Assembly: GCA_050694175.1 (NCBI GenBank)
Contig: JBOGXA010000003.1
Span: 1 to 64,000 of the forward strand
Length of the DNA stretch: 64,000 bases
From: JBOGXA01 sp050694175
Lineage (GTDB): Bacteria > Actinomycetota > CADDZG01 > WHSQ01
Direction: 5' to 3'
The first letter of the stretch is position 1, and each line of letters begins with the position of its first letter. The translations under genes were made by a program, and so were the position numbers. This document shows, one piece after another, positions 27,903 through 36,350 of the stretch. Below the pieces are notes generated by a model. That model saw only the letters and a program-made list of their open reading frames with translations, was not told where the DNA came from and did no database searches.

Positions 27903-28257
27903 GCTCGGGGTACGCGGCATTTAGGCAGAAATGACTACGCGTTTGGCCTTGGGTGTCTGGAAATCCAGGCCGATATCAGAGGCAAATGCGATGCTGACTC
28001 CGAGGGAGAGACAAATGCGGCAAATCCAGGTTCAGAAGGGTCGCACCCCCCGGCCGTGACCCCGGCTTAAGACGGACGGACGGTTCGCCCGGCTCTGTGG
28101 AGCCGGGCGTTTTTCGTGCCTGGAGCCCCGGGCAAGATCGTCCGACTCCCACAAGAATCGCAGTCCCATCGCCAACCGAAGCCAAACAAAGTCCACCGAA
28201 GTTCGTCGCAGGCCACGGTTACGATTCGAACATGTGTTCGGATGTGAAGCCACTCCT
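27903..28257 (+). other. Gene-free region with possible small RNA
   Basis: About 355 bases without a convincing gene. It contains a short hairpin CTGGAAATCCAG (27957-27968), two copies each of AAATCCAGG and ACAAATGCG-like words between 27960 and 28035, and a strong terminator at 28087-28114. The section 27903-28115 could be a terminated small RNA or the trpA 3' region. 28115-28219 shows nothing recognisable. Confidence 0.3.
28087..28114 (+). terminator. Rho-independent terminator downstream of trpCBA
   Basis: Perfect nine-base stem GCCCGGCTC (28087-28095) / GAGCCGGGC (28100-28108) with loop TGTG, followed by GTTTTT (28109-28114). The best intrinsic terminator in the window. Confidence 0.85.
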
Positions 28258-28261
28258 GTGA
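28220..28261 (+). CDS. Nine-codon leader ORF upstream of the HTH/LAGLIDADG gene
   Basis: TACGAT (28220-28225), six bases, then ATG 28232 encoding MCSDVKPLL and a TGA (28259-28261) that overlaps the GTG 28258 where the HTH protein starts. The layout fits a leaderless mini-ORF feeding ribosomes into the main gene by stop/start coupling. It could equally be the ancestral N-terminus after a frame change. Confidence 0.35.
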   Translation, partial: YDSNMCSDVKPLL

Positions 28262-29009
28262 GGCGGACGGCCGAATTCCTCGAAGCGAAGCGGTGGGTCG
28301 ACTGGGGCCTGAACGACTGCCAGATCAGCCGCTTGATGGGCATCTCGCGTGGGACGATCCGCGACTGGCGGGCGGGCAAGGTCAGGCCATGGAGTGGCGG
28401 AGGGTTTACGTCGGAATCGACGACTGCCCACGTTGTCACGGTGCAGCCCTTGACGCGGCTTGGTACGCGTATTTATTCGGCTTGTACCTGGGCGATGGAT
28501 GCCTTGCGGAGCACGCGCGCGGGGTTTTCAGGCTGCGCATCGTGTTGGATGAGCGCTATTTGGGGATCATCTCTGAATGTGCGACGGCCATCGGCTCGGT
28601 GCGACCGTCAAAGCGAGACCGGGTTACCTTTACCCAAAACCTCGGTTGCATAGAGGTGTCGGCCTTTTGGAAGCACTGGCCCTACCTCTTTCCGCAGCAT
28701 GGAAGAGGCCCGAAACACACGCGGGTTATCAAGCTTCGGGCGTGGCAACAACAGATCGTCCATCAGTATCCCGACCGCCTTCTGCGAGGCCTTATCCACT
28801 CGGATGGGTGGCGCGGGGACAACATTGTGAAAGGCAAGCCTTACCCCCGATATCAGTTCACCAATGCTTCTTCTGACATTCGAAAGATCTTCTGCGATGC
28901 TTGTGACCGGTTCGGCGTGAGATGGCGACGGATGAATGAGAGAAACATCTCGATCGCCCGTGCCCCCGATGTCGCCAAGCTCGATTGTGTAGTCGGGCGC
29001 AAGATGTGA
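28258..29009 (+). pseudogene. Frame-disrupted HTH plus LAGLIDADG endonuclease-like protein
   Basis: From GTG 28258 one frame encodes a helix-turn-helix (RRTAEFLEAKRWVDWGLNDCQISRLMGISRGTIRDWR). Around 28380-28425 the coding signal moves to the -1 frame, which continues CPRCHGAALDAAWYAYLFGLYLGDGC and ends at 29009. Two LAGLIDADG-like motifs are visible, LFGLYLGDGC and LLRGLIHSDGW, as in homing endonucleases. An ATG at 28389 could start the C-terminal part alone (about 206 residues). This HTH-LAGLIDADG architecture is common in actinobacteria as a free-standing, probably mobile gene. It sits directly upstream of tRNA-Leu. Base composition looks less GC-rich than its neighbours. A sequencing error cannot be excluded. 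Confidence 0.7.
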
Positions 29010-29037
29010 CAGCTCGCTAGACTTTGAGACACCTCAA

Positions 29038-29123
29038 GCCGGGATGGCGAAATGTCGGAAAACGCGATGGTCTCAAACACCATTGGGCTTCGGCCCTTGC
29101 GGGTTCGAGTCCCGCTCCCGGCA
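29038..29123 (+). tRNA. tRNA-Leu (anticodon CAA)
   Basis: Acceptor GCCGGGA pairs with TCCCGGC (29116-29122), discriminator A 29123. D arm GCG...CGC, anticodon arm ATGGT-CTCAAAC-ACCAT with anticodon CAA, a long class II variable arm (TGGGCTTCGGCCCTT) and T arm GCGGG-TTCGAGT-CCCGC. Reads UUG. The 3' CCA is not encoded (ACG follows). A hairpin GCGGGGC/GCCCCGC (29128-29153) lies just downstream and may end the transcript. Confidence 0.95.
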
Positions 29124-29127
29124 CGAA

Positions 29128-29153
29128 GCGGGGCGTAGCAGCAGCTGCCCCGC
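29128..29153 (+). terminator. Hairpin after tRNA-Leu
   Basis: Seven-base stem GCGGGGC (29128-29134) / GCCCCGC (29147-29153) with a 12-base loop and no T tract. Confidence 0.4.
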
Positions 29154-29218
29154 CCTCCCCGGCCCAGTAAATTCCACCCTTCCGTAAGGAATCTCGCCGC
29201 CCTATACTTGCCGCCCCC

Positions 29219-29500
29219 ATGCAAGTCGAGAAGAGCCTTTCCGAGCTCTCCGCCCGCCTCAACCGGGCGCGGGAGGAGCTGCGCATCGTCGAAGAGCAGC
29301 TCCTGTTCCAGATGGACGTCCTCGAGGAGGCGAAGACTCGCATGCTCGTGTCCGAGACCCCGCTCGCCGATCGCGCCTACCGCATCGCCCGCGACGACTT
29401 CGAGCGGCTCGAGCGGCAGCGCGCGACCGCAAGCACCGAGATAACGGCCCTTCAGCACGAGCAGGACCGGCTCCTGGACCGCATGCTCAACGCCGGATGA
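29219..29500 (+). CDS. Small coiled-coil protein
   Basis: 93 residues almost wholly alpha-helical with heptad-like Leu/Glu/Arg pattern (LSELSARLNRAREELRIVEEQ; DFERLERQRATASTEITALQHEQDRLLDRML). No enzymatic motif and no recognised family. A TATACT -10 (29203-29208) lies ten bases upstream of the ATG, so the leader is only a few bases. The stop overlaps the ATG of the ANTAR regulator (ATGA), so the two proteins are made together; a partner role for the regulator is possible but untested. Confidence 0.65.
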   Translation: MQVEKSLSELSARLNRAREELRIVEEQLLFQMDVLEEAKTRMLVSETPLADRAYRIARDDFERLERQRATASTEITALQHEQDRLLDRMLNAG

Positions 29501-30099
29501 CCTCCGGCCCCCACCCGCCCCCCGACCCGCTCCCCAAGGTTCTGATCGCCGAGGACGAGGCGATCATCAGGCTCGACCTCAAAGAGATGCTGGAGGAAGA
29601 GGGCTACACGGTCGTTGGAGAGGCTGCGGACGGTGATGCCGCGATCCGGCTGGCCGCCGAGCGCGATCCCGATCTCGTCATCATGGACATCAAGATGCCC
29701 GGCCTCGACGGGCTGAGCGCGGCCGAGCGGATCGTGGACGAAGGGCGGGCCGCGGTCCTCATTCTCACCGCTTTCTCGCAGCGGGACCTGGTGCGGCGCG
29801 CCGCCGAGGCGGGGGCCATGGGCTACCTGGTCAAGCCGTTTCAGAAGTCGGACTTGGTTCCGGCAATCGAGATAGCGATCGCCCGTCACGCAGAGCTGGC
29901 TGCCGTGCGTAGCGAGACCGAGTCGATCGCGGAGCAGCTCGAGACCCGCAAGGTGGTGGACCGGGCCAAGGGCCGGCTCATGGACGAGGAGGGGATGACC
30001 GAGGCCCAGGCGTTCCGTCACATCCAGAAACGGGCGATGGACGAGCGGCGCAGGATGCGGGATGTGGCCGAGGACGTTCTCACTCCCACCAACCAATAA
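29497..30099 (+). CDS. pdtaR: ANTAR-domain response regulator (PdtaR-like)
   Basis: Receiver plus RNA-binding ANTAR domain; such proteins stabilise antiterminator hairpins in target mRNAs when phosphorylated. 200 residues: receiver with AEDEAIIRLDL, phospho-Asp in LVIMDIKMPGLDG, LTAFSQ and Lys in YLVKPFQ; then ANTAR (LETRKVVDRAKGRLMDEEGMTEAQAFRHIQKRAMDERRRMRDVAEDVL). Overall layout matches mycobacterial PdtaR (Rv1626). Its kinase PdtaS is not in the window. The liv operon starts about 200 bases downstream under its own promoter. Confidence 0.9.
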   Translation: MTSGPHPPPDPLPKVLIAEDEAIIRLDLKEMLEEEGYTVVGEAADGDAAIRLAAERDPDLVIMDIKMPGLDGLSAAERIVDEGRAAVLILTAFSQRDLVRRAAEAGAMGYLVKPFQKSDLVPAIEIAIARHAELAAVRSETESIAEQLETRKVVDRAKGRLMDEEGMTEAQAFRHIQKRAMDERRRMRDVAEDVLTPTNQ

Positions 30100-30167
30100 C
30101 CGGGCCCGGATTGCGACTCCGGTAGTAGTCGGAGGGGCGCTTGGCGGGGCCTCGCCGAAAAGAGTAT

Positions 30168-30196
30168 TTGGATTTCGGTGCTTCCCTAGGTAAGAT
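30168..30196 (+). promoter_or_regulatory. Promoter for livJ operon
   Basis: TTGGAT (30168-30173), 17-base spacer, TAAGAT (30191-30196). Predicted start near 30203 leaves a leader of about 93 bases with AAGGGGG before ATG 30296. Confidence 0.6.
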
Positions 30197-30295
30197 AGGC
30201 GCCGCTTCGGGCCTGACATCGTGCTTCCCAGGGCTGTGGGGGCGCGTCGGGCCCGGCAAGGGGTTCGTCGGTATCGTTGTTCGTAAGGGGGATAC

Positions 30296-31540
30296 ATGAA
30301 GAAGTCCAAGTGGCTGCACATCCTGGCGATGCTTGCTGCCGTAATGCTCGTGGCCGCCGCCTGCGCCGAAGATGAGGGCGACGGCAACGGGGGTACAGGT
30401 GGGGACGACCCGACGGAGGTCTGCGACGCGGACGAGTTCGGCTGCGTCGAGATCGCCGAGGGCGATCCGCTCGTGCTCGGAACTCTGCTCGTGACCTCCG
30501 GTGAGAACGCCAGCCTCGGGCTCGACAGCCAGCACGGTGTCGAGATCGCGGTCGACCAGCGCGGTGGAGAGATCATGGGCCACCCGGTCGAGCGGGAGGA
30601 CCAGGACGACCAGTGCGCCCCAGAAGGTGGGCAGGCCGGCGGTCAGGCCCTTGCATCCAACGACCAGGTCGTGGCCGTGATCGGCACGAGCTGCTCGAGC
30701 GCGGGTGTCCCGGCTGCGGAGATCCTGAGCGAAGAGGGCATCGTCCTGATCTCGCCGTCGAACACGGCCCCGGATCTGACCGATCCGGCGACGCACCAGC
30801 CCTTCTACCTCCGCACGGCGCACAACGACAAGATCCAGGGCGAGGCCATGGCGCTGTTCGCCAGCGAAGAGCTGCAGGTCACGCAGGCCGCGACCATCCA
30901 CGATGGTTCGGTATACGCCGAGGGTCTTGCGAACGCGTTCACGGAATCGTTCACGGCGGAAGGTGGCGAGGTCGTTGCGGAAGAGGCGGTCAGCGTCGGA
31001 GACCGCGACATGAAGCCGGTGCTCAACAGCATCGCGACCCAGGCGCCCGAGCTGATCTACTACCCGGTGTTCATCCCCGAGGGCGCCGCCATTACGCAGC
31101 AGGCCCGCGAGGTCGGCGAGATTTCCGACACAGACCTGGCAGGGGCCGACGGTATGTTCAGCCCCGACTGGATCAAGGCCGCGGGTGACGCCTCGGAGGG
31201 TGTCTACCTCTCCGGTCCGGACCTCGAGTTCGAGGGCGGCGAGTACGACGAGTTCCTATCTGCCTACGAGGAGGCGTTCGGCGAGCCGACCTCTGTCTTC
31301 CACGCCCACGCGTACGACGCGACCAACATGGTGCTCGACGCGATCGAGGCGGTGGCGATCGAGGACGGCGGTTCGCTGTTCATCCCGCGCACCGCTCTCA
31401 AAGATGAGCTGTTCTCCACCTCGGGCTTCGAAGGGCTCCTCGGATCGCTGACCTGCAACGAGACCGGCGACTGCAACCCGGATGCCACGATCTCGGTCAG
31501 CGTTGTCGAGAACGGCGATTTCAGCCGCATCTGGCCATAG
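30296..31540 (+). CDS. livJ: Branched-chain amino-acid type ABC transporter, substrate-binding lipoprotein
   Basis: 414 residues. Signal peptide MKKSKWLHILAMLAAVMLVAAAC with lipidation at Cys23, a Gly/Asp-rich linker, then a periplasmic-binding fold type I (LVLGTLLVTSGENASLGLDSQHGVEIAVDQRGG, AVIGTSCSSAGVPAAEILSEEGIVLISPSNTAPDLT, YLRTAHNDKIQGEAMALFA). It captures ligand outside the membrane for LivHMGF. Ligand is not predictable from sequence; the downstream enzymes suggest a proline-like amino acid. RBS AAGGGGG lies seven bases upstream of the ATG. Confidence 0.93.
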   Translation: MKKSKWLHILAMLAAVMLVAAACAEDEGDGNGGTGGDDPTEVCDADEFGCVEIAEGDPLVLGTLLVTSGENASLGLDSQHGVEIAVDQRGGEIMGHPVEREDQDDQCAPEGGQAGGQALASNDQVVAVIGTSCSSAGVPAAEILSEEGIVLISPSNTAPDLTDPATHQPFYLRTAHNDKIQGEAMALFASEELQVTQAATIHDGSVYAEGLANAFTESFTAEGGEVVAEEAVSVGDRDMKPVLNSIATQAPELIYYPVFIPEGAAITQQAREVGEISDTDLAGADGMFSPDWIKAAGDASEGVYLSGPDLEFEGGEYDEFLSAYEEAFGEPTSVFHAHAYDATNMVLDAIEAVAIEDGGSLFIPRTALKDELFSTSGFEGLLGSLTCNETGDCNPDATISVSVVENGDFSRIWP

Positions 31541-31566
31541 ATCGCCTGGGTTGATTTGGTAGTTTG

Positions 31567-31599
31567 CTGCGGGCGGGTCGGTTGGCCCGCCCGCAGTTT
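31567..31599 (+). terminator. Strong hairpin between livJ and livH
   Basis: Perfect 11-base stem CTGCGGGCGGG (31567-31577) / CCCGCCCGCAG (31586-31596), eight-base loop, followed by TTT. Likely a partial terminator or 3' stabiliser allowing more LivJ than membrane components. Confidence 0.6.
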
Positions 31600-31654
31600 C
31601 GGCTCTCGGGTATAGATAGGCGTCGTCGGATCGAGCGGGGGGATAGACCAGCGA

Positions 31655-32944
31655 TTGGCCACTGAAGCAACCGCACCCACCAGGCTCGGGCTCGGCGCGC
31701 GACTTCCGGTTCGCGCCATCGTTTTGACCCTCCTGAGCGTGATTTTGGTGGTTCTGGCCGTGCTGGGGACTTACCAGACCCTGAAGGCGGATCTCTTCTC
31801 CGGAGCGCAATGGCGCAATCTGGTCGTGTTGGGGATCGCCCAGGGAAGCCTGTACGCGCTTATTGCCATGGGCTACACGCTCGTCTACGGCATCCTGTTC
31901 ATGATCAACTTCGCCCACGGCGAAGTGTTCATGGCAGGCGCGTTCACCAGCTTCTTCGTTGCCCGGACGTTGAACCGATCTGGCTTCCTCGACCACAGTG
32001 GGCTGTCGATGGTGCTTTCTATCGCGTTGTTGTTACTTGTCTCTTGTGGCGTGTCTGTGATCGTGGCGGTTCTCCTCGAACGGATCGCGTACCGGCCTCT
32101 GCGCGGCGCCCCCAGGCTGGTCCCGTTGATCACCGCAATCGGCGCATCCCTTTTCCTCCAATACACCTTCCGCGGGATGTACGGCTCGCAGGTGCAGGGG
32201 TACCCACGCCCCGACGGACTCGGAGGGAACTGGAACGTGCCGTTTCTGAGCCTGTTCGGGATGTGCCTGGTCGGGGCCCTCGTGCTGCTGGCCATCGGCT
32301 TCTACAAGATGAATGCGCGCAAGGGATCGGAGGAGTCGGGGTCCCGAATCGGACTGATCGTGCTAATCGTATCGGGCGTTGCGTCCGCCGTCCTCGCCGT
32401 CGTCTTCTTCTTCGTGACGGACATCACGAGCTTCATCACGGACATCCCGGTGCTCAAGTCGCAGGTGTTTGCGATCGTCGCGGCCCTGCTCCTGGTTGTG
32501 GGGCTGTTCATCTTCATCACGCGCACGAGGGCGGGTCGCTCGATGCGAGCCGTGGGCGAGGACAAGGAGATCTCATCGCTCATGGGCATCGATGTCGACC
32601 GCGTCATAGTGATGACATTCGTGATCGGCGGCGCGCTGGCCGGTGCGGCGGGCGTTCTGTGGGCGTTCGTCGTCGGCCAGGTCGGGGCGTTCATGGGGTT
32701 CATCCCCGGTATCAAGGCGTTCACCGCCGCAGTCCTCGGCGGGATCGGCAACGTCGTGGGCGCGGCCTTGGGCGGGCTCATGCTGGGTGTGCTCGAAAGC
32801 GTGGGGCCGTTCCTGCTGCTCACCGGCCTCGATATCCCCGGCATCAACCAGCTCAAGGATGCGATCGCGTTCACCGTCCTCGTCATCGTGCTGATCTTCC
32901 GGCCCGGGGGCATCCTCGGCTCCGCGGAGGAGGAGAGGGCCTAG
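31655..32944 (+). CDS. livH: Branched-chain amino-acid type ABC transporter permease LivH
   Basis: 429-residue polytopic membrane protein. Family marks: QGSLYALIAMGYTLVYGILFMINFAHGEVFMAGAF near the N-terminus and GEDKEISSLMGIDVDRVIVMTFVIGGALAGAAGVLWA near the C-terminus. Typical LivH has about 290-310 residues; here there is a longer N-terminus (first helix from about 25) and an insert of two to three extra helices (about 195-275). Start is TTG 31655, chosen because GGGGGG lies about 12 bases upstream and the next in-frame starts are inside the protein. Abuts livM. Confidence 0.9.
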   Translation: MATEATAPTRLGLGARLPVRAIVLTLLSVILVVLAVLGTYQTLKADLFSGAQWRNLVVLGIAQGSLYALIAMGYTLVYGILFMINFAHGEVFMAGAFTSFFVARTLNRSGFLDHSGLSMVLSIALLLLVSCGVSVIVAVLLERIAYRPLRGAPRLVPLITAIGASLFLQYTFRGMYGSQVQGYPRPDGLGGNWNVPFLSLFGMCLVGALVLLAIGFYKMNARKGSEESGSRIGLIVLIVSGVASAVLAVVFFFVTDITSFITDIPVLKSQVFAIVAALLLVVGLFIFITRTRAGRSMRAVGEDKEISSLMGIDVDRVIVMTFVIGGALAGAAGVLWAFVVGQVGAFMGFIPGIKAFTAAVLGGIGNVVGAALGGLMLGVLESVGPFLLLTGLDIPGINQLKDAIAFTVLVIVLIFRPGGILGSAEEERA

Positions 32945-34816
32945 ATGGCAAGGGAGGCGGCCGTGCGAGCCCTGCTGGTGCGGGCCACCAAGGCCGGACT
33001 CGTCGGGGGCGGCGTCATCGTGTACGTGTCCATCGTGGGCCTCCTGCAGGCTCTCGAAGAGCGGGACTTTATCTACCCGATCCTGACGCTCGCGCCGGCG
33101 CTCATCCTGTTGATCAACATCCTGTCCGGGTACGCGGCCTCGCGCCCGCTGCGCGTGCGCCCGGGCGAGCCGGAGCCACCCCCACCCCCGCTGGGGCACG
33201 GCCTGCTCGCGGGAATGGTGGGCGGCCTGGTGAGCGGGGCGCTGCCCGCGTTTCTGCTGGTGATCGGCGACGCGATCAACCTCCGGGAGGTGCTCGTCGC
33301 GGTCAACCCGACGCTTCTGGAGATCCTGGCGTGGAGCCAGGGCGTCGCGGTCGGCGCCCTCATTCTCGTCGGAGTCGGCGCGTTGCTCGGTCTCATCGGC
33401 GGCGCGGTGCATCTGCTGTCGGCTCGGGACCGCAGGCCGTTCATGGTCGGCCTGACGGCGGTGGCGATCGCCAGCATGGCGTCGTCGGTTGTCGAAGAAG
33501 TCCTCGATAACTTCGGGGACCAGCTCGCGGACTTCGGGGACAACATCGGCCTCAATCTGAACCTTGTGTTCTTCGACAACACGAACTGGCTGTATGTCAG
33601 CGATGGCCTGTCCATCGAACCTCCGTTCTTCGCGGCGGTGGTCATCTTTCTCATCGCCTTCGGAATCACGTTCTGGCGCGCGCGCACACCCGAGGCCGCC
33701 GGCGAGCGCCCGCGCAGGACGTCCGCCGAGCAGCGAGAGGTCCTGAAGTGGGTGGGACGCGTGCTCCTGGCGGTATTTCTTTTCGTGGTTCCATACCTCG
33801 TGGGAAGTTCCCACACCAACACGCTGTTGACGGTGGGGATCTACGTTCTGCTGGGGCTCGGGCTGAACATCGTCGTCGGCTACGCGGGATTGCTCGACCT
33901 CGGCTACGTTGCCTTCTTCGCCATCGGCGCCTACGCGACGGCCGTCTTGATCTCTCCGGACTCGTTCCTGGCTTCGGGCGGGGAGGGCTTCACGAACTTC
34001 TGGATCGCCCTTCCGCTGGTTGTGATCATCTCGACGATCTCCGGCCTGTTGATCGGCGCGCCCGTCCTGCGATTGCGCGGGGACTACCTCGCGATCGTCA
34101 CGCTTGGATTCGGGGAGATCGTCCGGATCCTGGTCCAGGCTCCGGCGTTCAAGACATGGACCGGCGGTTCGCAGGGCATAACCCAGGTCCCCGAACCACG
34201 GATCGCCGAGGGGGTTCCCGTGTTCGGAGGATTCGCGTTCGACAGCGTCGAGACGCTCTACTACCTCATTTTGGTTTGTGTCATCGCGTTTATCTTCATC
34301 TCGTATCGGTTGCAGGACTCTCGCATCGGGCGATCGTGGATCGCCATGCGCGAGGACGAACAGGTGGCGGAGGCAATGGGCATCAGCATCATCAAGACCA
34401 AGCTGCTCGCGTTCGCCATGGGCGCGGCAGTGGGCTCTTTCTCCGGAATGTTCATCTCCGTTCAGATAGGGTCTGTCTTTCCGCAGTCGCTCACGATCAT
34501 CGTGTCCGTCACGGTGCTGGCTCTGCTCGTGCTCGGGGGAATGGGCAGCATCCCCGGCGTCATTATCGGGTCGTTCGTTCTCGTCGGACTTCCAGAGCTC
34601 CTCCGAGAGTTCGACGAATTCCGGTTGCACCTATACGGCGGGATCCTGGTTGCGATCATGATCCTGCGGCCCGAGGGCTTGATCCCCAGCGCTCGCCGGC
34701 GACTCGAATTGCACGAAGAGGAAGAAGAGCAGTTGCAATACGAGCGAAGACATGCCGAGGACGTCGAACCCGGCGCACCCGTCGTGGTTGCCGCGCAGCC
34801 CAAGGACATGACGTGA
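32945..34816 (+). CDS. livM: Branched-chain amino-acid type ABC transporter permease LivM with long N-terminal membrane extension
   Basis: 623 residues, about twice the usual size. The canonical LivM domain begins near residue 285 (LLTVGIYVLLGLGLNIVVGYAGLLDLGYVAFFAIGAYATAVL) and includes RLRGDYLAIVTLGFGEIVRI and REDEQVAEAMGISIIKTKLLAFAMGA. The first 280 residues hold several additional hydrophobic helices and no motif I recognise. The tail is charged (EEEEEQLQYERRHAEDVEP). Start ATG directly follows the livH stop. Overlaps livG by four bases. Confidence 0.9.
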   Translation: MAREAAVRALLVRATKAGLVGGGVIVYVSIVGLLQALEERDFIYPILTLAPALILLINILSGYAASRPLRVRPGEPEPPPPPLGHGLLAGMVGGLVSGALPAFLLVIGDAINLREVLVAVNPTLLEILAWSQGVAVGALILVGVGALLGLIGGAVHLLSARDRRPFMVGLTAVAIASMASSVVEEVLDNFGDQLADFGDNIGLNLNLVFFDNTNWLYVSDGLSIEPPFFAAVVIFLIAFGITFWRARTPEAAGERPRRTSAEQREVLKWVGRVLLAVFLFVVPYLVGSSHTNTLLTVGIYVLLGLGLNIVVGYAGLLDLGYVAFFAIGAYATAVLISPDSFLASGGEGFTNFWIALPLVVIISTISGLLIGAPVLRLRGDYLAIVTLGFGEIVRILVQAPAFKTWTGGSQGITQVPEPRIAEGVPVFGGFAFDSVETLYYLILVCVIAFIFISYRLQDSRIGRSWIAMREDEQVAEAMGISIIKTKLLAFAMGAAVGSFSGMFISVQIGSVFPQSLTIIVSVTVLALLVLGGMGSIPGVIIGSFVLVGLPELLREFDEFRLHLYGGILVAIMILRPEGLIPSARRRLELHEEEEEQLQYERRHAEDVEPGAPVVVAAQPKDMT

Positions 34817-35634
34817 GCCTCCTCGAACTCGAACGGCTCACGAAGCACTTCGGGGGCGTCAAGGCGGTTCAAGAGGTCGATCTCGTCGTGAACGAGGGTG
34901 AGATCGTGAGCGTCATCGGCCCCAACGGCGCCGGTAAGACGACTCTGTTCAACGTGGTGACCGGTTTCTACGAGCCGACGGACGGCAAGGTCAGCTTCGA
35001 CAGCCAGAACATCACCGGGCTGAAACCCAACCAGGTAACCGCGGTCGGCATAGCGCGAACGTTCCAGCAAGTCCGGCTGTTCAAGAACATGACGGTGTTG
35101 GAGAACGTCATGGTCGGTCAGCATCCGCGGACGAAGGCGGGCATCACCGGGGCGATCCTTCGGATGCCGGGGACCCGGGCGGAAGAGAAGAGAATCGCCA
35201 AACGCTCCGAGGAACTCCTGAGGTTTTTCGGGGATCGGTTCCCCCGCCGCATCCACGGAGAGCTGGCGGCCGGATTGTCCTACGCGGATCGGAGACGGCT
35301 CGAGATCGCGCGCGCTCTCGCGTCGGAGCCGAAGCTGCTGCTGCTCGACGAGCCGGCCGCGGGCATGAACCCGAAGGAGACCGAAGGTCTGACCGCCCTG
35401 ATCGGACGTCTGCGCGACGAACTGCAGATCACGGTCGTAGTCATCGAACACGACATGCGCGTCGTAAAGGGAGTATCCGATCGCGTGGCTGCCCTCGATT
35501 ACGGCGAGAAGATCGCCGAGGGCAAGTATCAGGAAGTGGCAAGCAATCAACAGGTGATCGAGGCATACCTCGGCAAGCAACACGAAGACACCGGCGGGCC
35601 TCGGGGCAGCCAAGAGGGAACGCGCGCGACATGA
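34813..35634 (+). CDS. livG: Branched-chain amino-acid type ABC transporter ATPase LivG
   Basis: 273 residues: Walker A GPNGAGKTTLFNVVTG, Q-loop in IARTFQQVRLFKNMTVLENVMVG, the degenerate LivG signature LSYADRRRLEIARALA, Walker B LLLLDEPAAGMNPKE, H-loop VVIEHDMRVV. GTG start overlaps livM; stop overlaps livF ATG (ATGA). Pairs with LivF as heterodimeric motor. Confidence 0.95.
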   Translation: MSLLELERLTKHFGGVKAVQEVDLVVNEGEIVSVIGPNGAGKTTLFNVVTGFYEPTDGKVSFDSQNITGLKPNQVTAVGIARTFQQVRLFKNMTVLENVMVGQHPRTKAGITGAILRMPGTRAEEKRIAKRSEELLRFFGDRFPRRIHGELAAGLSYADRRRLEIARALASEPKLLLLDEPAAGMNPKETEGLTALIGRLRDELQITVVVIEHDMRVVKGVSDRVAALDYGEKIAEGKYQEVASNQQVIEAYLGKQHEDTGGPRGSQEGTRAT

Positions 35635-36350
35635 CACAGGCCCTACTGGAACTCAAAGAAGTCGACACCAACTACGGCCCGGTCGAAGTGCTGCGAGACG
35701 TATCACTCGATATCAACGATGGCGAGATCGTCTGCCTGCTCGGCCCGAACGCGGCCGGCAAGACGACCACCCTGAAGACCATCTTGGGAATGGTGCCGCC
35801 CGTCAAAGGTCAGATCCACCTCGACGGCAAGCGAATCGACGGGCTCAACACGACCGAGGTCGTGGCGCGCGGCGTCACGATGGTCCCCGAGGGTCGCCGT
35901 CTCTTCGCGCGCATGACGGTCAAGGAGAACCTCGAGATCGGCGCCCTGCTCCGCACCGACAAGGAGGAGATCACTAGGGACTACGACCGCGTCCTCGACC
36001 TCTTCCCGCGCCTCAGGGAGCGTCTCACGCAGAAGGCCGGGAGCATGTCCGGCGGCGAGCAGCAGATGCTGGCCATGGGGCGCGCACTGATGGCGGACCC
36101 GAAGGTTCTGCTGATGGATGAACCGTCGATGGGGTTGGCCCCCGTTCTCGTCGAACAGGTCTTCGAGATCATCAAGGAGATCAACTCGCAGGGGACCACA
36201 GTGTTCCTCGTTGAGCAGAACGCCAGCATGGCTCTCGAGATCGCCGACCGGGGCTACGTTCTGCAGACCGGAGAGGTGGTCCTCTCCGACACGGCCGAGA
36301 ACCTGCTTGCCAACGACGAGGTCAAGGAGGCGTATCTCGGCGGGCACTGA
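35631..36350 (+). CDS. livF: Branched-chain amino-acid type ABC transporter ATPase LivF
   Basis: 239 residues: Walker A GPNAAGKTTTLKTILG, VPEGRRLFARMTVKENL, signature MSGGEQQMLAMGRALM, Walker B VLLMDEPSMGLAPVL, H-loop FLVEQNA. Standard LivF length. The following gene begins within or just after its 3' end. Confidence 0.95.
   Translation: MTQALLELKEVDTNYGPVEVLRDVSLDINDGEIVCLLGPNAAGKTTTLKTILGMVPPVKGQIHLDGKRIDGLNTTEVVARGVTMVPEGRRLFARMTVKENLEIGALLRTDKEEITRDYDRVLDLFPRLRERLTQKAGSMSGGEQQMLAMGRALMADPKVLLMDEPSMGLAPVLVEQVFEIIKEINSQGTTVFLVEQNASMALEIADRGYVLQTGEVVLSDTAENLLANDEVKEAYLGGH

Noticed and set aside
28293..28388. Start of the LAGLIDADG frame at GTG 28293
   Set aside because: Residues before about 28389 are the HTH-coding region read in the wrong frame; real similarity in this frame begins near the CPRC motif.
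36118..36306. N-terminal extension of the OCD-like protein into livF
   Set aside because: The translation there is Ser/Arg-rich shadow sequence of livF; the conserved OCD N-terminus only begins near 36358.
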